Shown here: positions 57,501-64,000 of the stretch, piece by piece
Layout of the letters: each line of letters opens with the position of its first letter
How positions within the stretch are numbered: the first letter of the stretch is position 1
Origin: Edolisoma coerulescens
Taxonomy: Eukaryota; Chordata; Aves; Passeriformes; Campephagidae
Length of the DNA stretch: 64,000 nucleotides
Direction of reading: 5' to 3'
Assembly: GCA_013397115.1 (NCBI GenBank)
Contig: VWZW01006824.1
Coordinates: 310,001 to 374,000, forward strand
Translations under genes and position numbers: made by a program
The notes under the pieces: generated by a model
What the model saw: only the letters and a program-made list of their open reading frames with translations
Told to the model about the DNA's origin: nothing
Databases searched by the model: none

Positions 57501-60500
57501 TGGGGGGCTGTTACCACATGGGCTTCTTGCTTAGGACTTCATTTCCATCATTGACTGCAGCTGTTGTGTGAGATGGTAGGCTTAAGGGCTGCTTCTCTTG
57601 AAATAAAGGCTTCTTGCCTTGTTTAGGATGTCAAACGTGCATTCTTTGAATTTCAGAAGGCCAACAGCACTTCACGCTTTCTTTATTTTTCCGTAGACAG
57701 TGTTAGATGCATTAAAAGGATTACAAAAGCTATGCCTTTCCTGCAGTATTTCATCTTCCTGCTCATGGCAGGCAGCAAGTGCAGTGAAATCAGAGGTTCC
57801 GTGGCTCCTTTGCAATGTCTGCTGGTGCAGAGGTACATTGTGAACAGGCTGGACACAGAGGCTGCTGGGGATGCCTTCAGGGGAGGAGGGCAAGGGACTG
57901 GCATCTGACACAGACTTCCTGCATTCCAAAGCTTATCCCTCTAAAAGATAGCCTCTCACCACTTTGCAGATGTGCTGCAGTGCACTGTGGCTACTGTGAT
58001 ATGCATGAATGAGAGCCCTTGTCTTGGGACTGCCTGTGTGGAGGGAAAGGGAAAGAGGAAAAGGGGTCTGTTGCAGTTGTCATTCTTCATCTGTGGACAG
58101 CAGAGTTAGCAGATCATCCTGATGCAATGGCATGTCTTTGTGCTCCTTACATAAATCCTGGAACTCTTGTCTCCTGAAAAGGAAGCAGAAATGCGAAGAA
58201 ATATCATTAATCTGTTGTCAGGACCTGGCTGCTTTTGGGATCATGGGGCATCTTTGAAGTCCTAGTTGCTAAATGGGGGGAAGTAAAGTTTCAGGTGTCT
58301 GTGCTTGGCAGTATAAGAAGAAATCATGAGTATCAGAAATCATGAGTATCAGATCTAAGGCCTCACTGTTCCATCCCTGCCCCTAATAGACTATGAGGAA
58401 AACCAGTGACAGGTATTAAAGAAAATAGGAAGGAGCTTCTGCCCTGGCTGAGTCTGCTCCCAGATACAGCTTTGTCCGCACTCAACACAAGTTTGGTTTC
58501 TTTGGCTCCCAAAATATCTCTCCTGGGTAGCTGTGCCCTTTAATTTGGTGTTTTATCATTAATTCTATATCGCATTCCCAGGAGAAAGAGAGATTAGTGT
58601 CCACTGCTTCATGGATAGTTCTTTTCTCACGGGGTCTCTGCCAGCAGTCTGGCCTCACCAGCTTAGACCTTTCTCCAGACACTTGGCTGCTGAGGGTGGT
58701 GAAGCCCTGGCACAGGCTGGCCACAGAAGCTGTGGCAGCTCCATCCCTGGAAGTGTCCAGTGCCAGCTTGGACAGGGCTTGGAGCAACATGGGATAGTGG
58801 AAATGTCCCTGCTCATGGATGGAACTGGATGAGCTTTAAGGTCCCCTCCAACCCAAATAATTTCATGATTCTGCATGTGACAATTGGATTCTTGCTCTCT
58901 GCATGTGTCAGGAAGGACATCTGTAATCTTTTCCCAAGCTCTTGTCCCCTGCCAGGGCTTTGGCAGGACATTGTGGTGCTAGGGGTACCCCTGCAGAGGG
59001 GCTGGAAGTGACAGGAGCCAGAGGTGCTGAGCACAGAGTAAGTTACCTGCCAAGTGAACCTGCAGACAGAGCCTGCTGAGGTGGCAGTGAGCACAGGAGT
59101 AGATGTCCCATTGCTGAAGGAGTCTCTTGCAGTGTCTCTCCTCTGCCAGCGGCCAGCACAGTCTCTCTCACCTTATTTATTGTGTTGTTAGGAAATGTGC
59201 TGATGTTGAAGGGCTAGGATGGGGCTTTTCCCAGCTGTGGTATCTCTGCTGCATGAAGTGACTGTGTTGCGTTGCCTTGCTGCGTGTCTGGCCCAGTGGT
59301 GCAGGCAGAAGGAAAGGCCCTCCTGAATTTACCAGGCTGGATTATGCAGAGCTCAGAGCACAGATGAGATGGGTCCTTAAGAAGGTCATGGGCCTAACAG
59401 CGAGGCTTTCCAAGCTGCTGCTCATTCTCTGCCGCATTCCATTTGGCTTTTATTAGAGGATCAAAGGGGTTCTGAGGGAAGATGATGATTGAAGTCTGAA
59501 AGCTGCTGCCTTTAGAGAGAGCCCTGTTTTCAGCTGCAGTGCCTGGCCTCAGAACTGCCTGTGCTCTGCTGGGTGAGCACCTTCATGAGGGTGCATGAAG
59601 CCAGGACTGGTTTATCCTGGTGCACAGCTGAACTCCCCCTGGAATGTCACCTGTCCCAGCAATCTCAGAGGAGCCCTCTTGCACCTGACCTGTGGGGGAA
59701 GGAGGAAGCTCCCTGTGGGAATGTTCTGTGGGAAGTGTTACTGTTCTGTCCCTGGGCACCACACTCCTTCAGGCCTTGCTCCCCAGTCGGACCAAGAATC
59801 CAGGGACTCCAGGGATCAGTGTTGTCCTGAGCTCTGAACCGAAAAGTAACTGGCATGTTACTCTTAAAATAAGCTAAACAGGAAAAATTGCATAACTTTG
59901 TCTTGAGCTTTTAAGGAGGATGTTATTTGTGCTGACTGTCCTGAAGAAGGACATTAGTTTTGTGGCTTCTAGTCTAGACAGGGAGGTAGAGAAACCTGGC
60001 TTGAGCTCCTGGGCCTTCCACAGTCTGGCAGAGACCTGTGGCACAGGGACTGGAAGACTTACCTCTGCAAATGGAACAAGTCTTAATTATTCAGTTCTCC
60101 AATTGAACACCAGGTCTTATTTAATTAGATTTCTTATTTAAGTCTGCTGAAAACAGGGCCAGTAGAGATTACCATGCTAAGATTGTGGTGGATGAGGGGT
60201 GGCTGAGGCACGTGCACATGAGTGCACCTAAGCAAAGCTTAGAAGCATGTGTTGAGCCATTTCCAGCAGAGATGTGTATAACTGATTCTGTTATTTTCTT
60301 TTGTTGCTTGATTACATGACTTTGGATTATTATTAGAACAGATACTATGCTCACTTTAGTGAAGACAAGTTTGCAGAGTGAAAACAGGCTGAATAAAAAT
60401 AGCAATGGTGCCATTCTACCTTTGTGCCATTGTAGGTGGTTGTGGACTCCTTTCTAAGTGATTTTTTTCCTCTCCTAGGTTAAGGGAAATACTGAAGAAA

Positions 60501-60683
60501 GCCTCTCTCCCTCCGGAGGATCCCGACACCCTGCTGTCAGTTACCTTGGCCATAGTTGAGACAGACTCCACAATAGTCTACTATAAAATGACTGATGGCT
60601 TTGTAATGCCAGATCCTCCTGATGATACTGAAGATGCAGATAATAAACAGTGGAGGAAGAAAAGAAAGAAACTTTTCAAATGA
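48269..60683 (+). CDS. TSEN15: TSEN15, tRNA-splicing endonuclease subunit 15 (complete)
   Basis: Non-catalytic subunit of the nuclear TSEN complex, which cuts introns from precursor tRNAs; TSEN15 pairs with TSEN34. Four exons (48269-48433, 49071-49152, 50494-50629, 60479-60683) join in frame to 195 residues; the human protein, as I recall it, has 171. The ATG has a good context (A at -3, G at +4). Residues 1-50 are Gly/Ala/Ser-rich and disordered, as in the family. The conserved core runs from WITTHPT (49-55) and [13 protein letters not shown] (70-82) to [14 protein letters not shown] (156-169). Trp86, His126 and Tyr162 match human W76, H116 and Y152, whose changes cause pontocerebellar hypoplasia. 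The C-terminus adds an acidic then basic tail ([20 protein letters not shown]) absent from the human form I know. It has its own CpG island, head to head with COLGALT2. Confidence 0.96.
48434..49070 (+). other. TSEN15: TSEN15 intron 1
   Basis: GT-AG intron of 637 bp. Its first 110 bp are still CpG-rich; the rest has no recognised element. Confidence 0.85.
49071..49152 (+). CDS. TSEN15: TSEN15 exon 2
   Basis: 82 bp, acceptor GGGTCTCAG and donor GTAAAT. It encodes [20 protein letters not shown] followed by VYLDLLE and ends one base into a Gly codon. Confidence 0.96.
49153..50493 (+). other. TSEN15: TSEN15 intron 2
   Basis: GT-AG intron of 1341 bp with one short CR1 copy (49692-49797). Nothing else was recognised. 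Confidence 0.85.
49692..49797 (+). mobile_element. CR1 LINE fragment, 3' end
   Basis: GGCTTGGTGGAGGACCTGGC, ATGGTCTTAGAGGGCTTTTC then CCAACCAAAATGATCCTGTG. A diverged sense copy. Confidence 0.75.
50494..50629 (+). CDS. TSEN15: TSEN15 exon 3
   Basis: 136 bp, acceptor CGTTTCTAG and donor GTGAGG. It encodes [20 protein letters not shown], then [19 protein letters not shown], and ends two bases into an Arg codon. It carries Trp86 and His126. Confidence 0.96.
51748..51903 (+). repeat. Diverged duplicate segment, copy A
   Basis: Aligns by eye to 52782-52944. Shared blocks are TTTAGTACT, TGTGCTRAAAAA, ATTTGCAA, TCACTC and TGGGCTTGGT. The copies lie about 1.03 kb apart in direct orientation. Confidence 0.75.
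52782..52944 (+). repeat. Diverged duplicate segment, copy B
   Basis: Partner of 51748-51903, differing by many substitutions and small gaps. Either an old local duplication or two copies of an interspersed repeat that I do not recognise. Confidence 0.75.
53328..53768 (-). mobile_element. Solo retroviral LTR (endogenous retrovirus), about 440 bp
   Basis: On the minus strand the parts of an LTR promoter follow in order: a CCAAT-type motif (53639-53643), the TATA box TATAAAAACG (53599-53608), and the poly(A) signal ATTAAA (53546-53551) about 50 bp further on, then a GC-rich U5-like region. TCAGGA flanks both sides (53322-53327 and 53769-53774), fitting a 6-bp target duplication. The 5' terminus reads ATTG rather than a clean TG, so the exact boundary is uncertain by two bases. 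No internal retroviral genes are present. It lies antisense to TSEN15. Confidence 0.7.
58321..58352. repeat. 16-bp tandem repeat, two copies
   Basis: AAATCATGAGTATCAG occurs twice in a row. Confidence 0.9.
58681..58877 (+). mobile_element. CR1 LINE fragment, 3' end
   Basis: Sense copy: GAGGGTGGTGAAGCCCTGGC through GGAAGTGTCCAGTGCCAGC to AATAATTTCATGATTCTGCA. Confidence 0.88.
60479..60683 (+). CDS. TSEN15: TSEN15 exon 4 (last coding exon)
   Basis: 205 bp including the TGA stop. The acceptor is TTTTTTTCCTCTCCTAG. It encodes [36 protein letters not shown], then the acidic and basic tail ending KKRKKLFK. It carries Tyr162. Confidence 0.96.
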
Positions 60684-60925
60684 TTGGACAGAGAAAACAA
60701 AATGTTTCCTGAATGCCTGTGCTCCAACCCAAACAAATGCAGGAGCTGATGTATGTGAATAAGTGGTGTGCTAAAGTCTGCCTTTGCATATCAAGGATGT
60801 GTTCAGGGGGAACAGAGGCTTGTGCAGCTGCACTGTGATGAAATGCCCTTTGAGGTATGAAGTAGGTCATGCTTTGAGACAGATCAGTCCTGACTAATAA
60901 ATATACTTGGGAAGTGTTTGCAAAG
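60684..60925 (+). other. TSEN15: TSEN15 3' UTR with poly(A) signal
   Basis: AATAAA at 60896-60901, about 215 bp after the stop codon, is the first canonical signal outside the coding region. A second AATAAA lies at 60963-60968. The cleavage site itself is inferred. Confidence 0.65.
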
Positions 60926-63842
60926 CCTGTGTTTCCTCTCTATCTGGTCAGGTACATAAGAGAATAAATACATCCTTACCCATACTGTAAATAGTGGTTA
61001 CAGGAAGTCTGAAGGGCTTCTGGCAGGACTGAAGGGTTTTGTAGTTTACAGAGTGTCTTTGTCTTAGCCCTGTCAGGAGCACTCATGCCGTCCACCAGGT
61101 TACATTTCTGAACGTTGCTTTGTTTCCTCTGCTTTTGGAGAAAAGGCTTTTCCAGAGAAATACGTTATTTTAATTTTTTCCCTGCAGAGGAAAACTGATT
61201 ATAGCAGCACCAGAGGCAACTAAAACACCAAAGTATGTTACCATCTATGCTCTAAGTGCACACTAGTTATCTGCTTCAGGCACCAACTAGGTTGCCAAAG
61301 CCATTGTCATTCCTAGGATTTATTTCATTATGTCTTTGGACATAGCTTTTGCACATTGAAAGTGATTGCCCAGGAGGTGCTTCAGCTCGGAGTTAAGAGG
61401 GGAAAAAACTGACTTTTAGTTTCTTCTGCAGGAATTTTCCACATCTTTTGTGTGGAGATCTTCTCCAGGTTAAACTTGGAGTTCCTTGGCAATCAAGTAA
61501 CATCCCAGAGCAGCTTCTTGAGCACAGGATTGTCCGTGTGACAGCTGTGTGGCCAAGGATCACACATTCAGAAGTTGAAGCACAGGAGCTCTTTTTTTGC
61601 ATGGGTTGAAGAATGGGAGAGAATCCAAGAAACCAAGCTGGAAATGAAATTCCATTTAAGCTTTGCTATCCCTGGGACTATAGTGGGTGTTTCTATGGCT
61701 GTAGAGCTTGATGCTAGTTTGGCCAAATGTGCTGGGAGGCAGAATGATCCCGCAAGGAGTTCTGCACACCCTTGGAGGAGTTGTGTCACTGTCACCTGGA
61801 GCTCTGCAGGACACCTTTATCCCATACAGCCAGGGGAGACTCGGTGTCTGTGGAAAAAGAGAGTTTTTCTTTGCCCTTCTCAGCATTGCTCCCCTCGTGG
61901 AGGAGACCATCATTTTACTTTGGTCTGATGCTGTCCTGCCTTGAAGGGGTCCCTGTGTGCTGACTCCTGCCATGCTGCATGTGACCTTGACGTTGGTATT
62001 CCATGGGATCCACGGCTTATTCCCTAAAGCAAGTGTTACACCTGACTAGGCTGCCTGCCACCAGGTAAATTGTCCTTGTTACAAGCTGGGAAGTACTTCA
62101 GCCCTGCAAGAAAAGAGCTGGTGGTTTGTGTGAAGGTGGCTGTAACAGATGCAACATGTGGCAAATTTGTTATTTAAGCGACCCAGGCTTAACCCCCAAA
62201 GCAAATTCCTTTGCATTTGCTTCAGTTTCTGGGAAATACTGCCAGTTTGCGGTTTGCTGCATGACTGATGCTTAGCTTTACCCTTCCTTTTATCATTTCT
62301 GTGCGCAGAAAGAGGAGCCTAACTTGAGCTTCCTTTTCTATCCACTGAAAACTGCTGACCCAGGCTTCACAAGTCAATTTGGAGAAACTGTGTCTGAAGG
62401 CTTTGATTTCTGTTTCTTCTTGTGTCCCACTGAGAAATGATTATATGGGCCTTTTTCCAGCCTCCTTAGATTGTGGCGGTTCTTTATTTCTGAGGAAAAA
62501 AAAACCACAGAAGAACAAATAATATCACAGCACTGTTTGTCCCATAGGTATTACAGTGTAAACACGGGGATGTTAAATAAGCTTGGAGCCAGCTGTGCTG
62601 TTCCTTTACATTCCACTGAAGTATTTCTCTCTGTCAAGTCAACAACACACAAACTGAAGCCTCTGGTCTTCCAGGCGCTGAATAAAGATGGGAAGAGACT
62701 TCCCGTAGAAGTGTATCAGTTCAGAGCAGTAGCAGATTAACATTCCTGAATCCATAGCATCCTGGTACTGTGCCCAAAGCATAACTCTGCTTCTAGTGTT
62801 TGTGAGATACCGATGGAAGCATGAGCCATGGCACTGCTGCCAATCCAGCACTTATTTCAGCCCAGAAGATTTTGCAGGCTCCATACTGCTATCTTTTAGA
62901 GTTTTTTAGGTTTTATTTGCCAAGAGCAGCTTGATACATTTTACTGAATGCCCCTGACGAACAGTAGGTGTTTTAAAATCTGGAGAGTATAATTTTGCAG
63001 TAGATTATTGTTCCAAGCCTTTCCTCTCTGCGGAGGGATGTTTGCATTGACGCTTCCCCACCGAGTCAAGAATGACAGAAAAGCAAAAGGCTGTTTTGGC
63101 CTGGCTTTGACAGCGAGACTCGGCGCCCGCTTACGTAAGGGAGGCTTTGCTTATGCAAACTGTGTCTCCTTCAGGCACTGCTGGCACCATCACCCACCTC
63201 TCCTGGATGCAACCCGACTGTTTGCAGCGCACGCAGAAAATTTTATGCAAAGAAATGCCAGTGGAGAGGTAGGAGAGCCTTGTCAGGTCCACGAGGAGGA
63301 GCTGTGGTTGCCAGCTGTGGCCAAGAGAGCTCCCACAGCTCTCCCCAAGCCCACACTAAGCATGAGGGGCTGTTTGGGCAGCAACTCCTCCTGCAGGAGT
63401 CTCCCAGGCCTCCGTGGCTGTGTGTGCGCCGTGGCAGTGCAGGGATCTCTGGCTCAGCATCCATCTCTGCTTCCTGGGCACGCCAGCATGGCAGCAAGGC
63501 AGAGGCCAGGTACAGGGGTGTTGTTCCCACATCCTAAGCGCAATCCCACCCCCTACACAGTGGCTGTCACCCCGTTTCCATAATCCCAAACACCCCCATT
63601 AGCATCCGGTGTGGATGTTCTTGGATTAATCTGGCGGCAGAGCCGGCTGGAGCTGCACCAGAGGGCGCTTGGAGACTGCCAAGCCGGAGTCCTCCTCCTC
63701 TGGGAATGCTGGAGCTTTGCACAACTCCCCTTACACGCCTCTCCTGCTTCTCCTGAACAAAAGGAGGGGGGGAAACCCTGTCAGCAGAAACACCTGCGAT
63801 AGCAATTCTTCCTATCGGAAGGAAATGGTATTACTTAAGCCT
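60926..63842. other. Intergenic DNA downstream of TSEN15
   Basis: No gene recognised. The stretch 63041-63251 has a cluster of octamer-core and bZIP-type motifs. Open frames of 100-191 codons at 61575-61973 and 63008-63583 do not resemble known proteins. Confidence 0.7.
63041..63251. promoter_or_regulatory. Possible enhancer-like motif cluster
   Basis: ATGCAAA octamer cores occur at 63041-63047 (reverse), 63153-63159 and 63245-63251, with the palindromic bZIP site TTACGTAA at 63131-63138. This is motif content only. Confidence 0.3.
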
Positions 63843-64000
63843 TCCTGGAGAGGGGCTTTGGACAAGGGAATGTAGTGACAGGACAAAGGGAATGGCTTCA
63901 AGCTGATAGAGGGCAGGATTAGATGGGATATTGGGAAGGAATTGTTCCCTGGGAGGGTGGGGAGGCCCTGGCACAGGGTGCCCAGAGAAGCTGTGGCTGC
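63843..64000 (+). mobile_element. CR1 LINE fragment, cut by window end
   Basis: Sense copy: GGAGAGGGGCTTTGGACAAG, ATATTGGGAAGGAATTG, then CAGAGAAGCTGTGGCTGC at the edge. Confidence 0.92.

Larger units (their letters stand above)
50630..60478 (+). other. TSEN15: TSEN15 intron 3 (about 9.8 kb)
   Basis: GT-AG intron containing a duplicated segment (51748-51903 and 52782-52944), a minus-strand solo LTR (53328-53768), a small 16-bp tandem repeat (58321-58352) and a CR1 copy (58681-58877). The parts 54000-58300 and 58900-60450 show nothing that I recognise. Confidence 0.85.

Noticed and set aside
1..64000. CRISPR array, bacterial operon or undescribed defence-type system
   Set aside because: The window is vertebrate nuclear DNA with intron-containing genes and CR1 repeats. 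No regularly spaced repeat arrays or compact gene clusters are present.

Overview
The window is bird nuclear DNA, most likely from a songbird or another neoavian. It is full of 5'-truncated CR1 LINE copies (over 20, in both orientations), carries two solo retroviral LTRs, and holds two vertebrate genes head to head: COLGALT2 on the minus strand and TSEN15 on the plus strand. I recall the same neighbours on human 1q25, so the synteny looks conserved. Coding sequence is a small share of the 64 kb; the rest is intron, repeat and intergenic DNA.

Positions 1-44895 (minus strand): COLGALT2, collagen beta-1,O-galactosyltransferase 2, an ER-lumen enzyme that galactosylates hydroxylysine in collagen. 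Ten coding exons can be placed to the base and their phases join without a break. Exons 2-10 lie at 209-14699; exon 1 lies about 30 kb away at 44594-44895. The last part of the protein (two exons if the gene has the usual twelve) is beyond the left edge. Intron 4 needs a GC-AG splice donor. Exon 1 contains an unresolved base (N), and its N-terminus does not look like the expected signal peptide. Intron 1 holds many CR1 copies, a 569-bp solo LTR with a clean 6-bp target duplication, a G4-capable tract, and an unexplained coding-like stretch at 34406-35256 broken by one stop and one frame change.

Positions 44896-48268: the intergenic region between the two gene starts. It holds a CR1 copy and one member of a 46-bp repeat pair that brackets COLGALT2 exon 1. 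Each gene has its own CpG-rich start region.

Positions 48269-60683 (plus strand): TSEN15, a non-catalytic subunit of the tRNA-splicing endonuclease. It is complete in four coding exons (195 residues), with a lysine/arginine-rich C-terminal tail. Its 9.8-kb intron 3 contains a second solo LTR and a pair of roughly 155-bp diverged duplicate segments.

Positions 60684-64000: TSEN15 3' UTR and intergenic DNA, including a cluster of octamer-core motifs near 63.04-63.25 kb, then a CR1 cut by the window end. The two genes have no known shared pathway; they are simply conserved neighbours. No RNA gene, CRISPR array or other intact gene was found.
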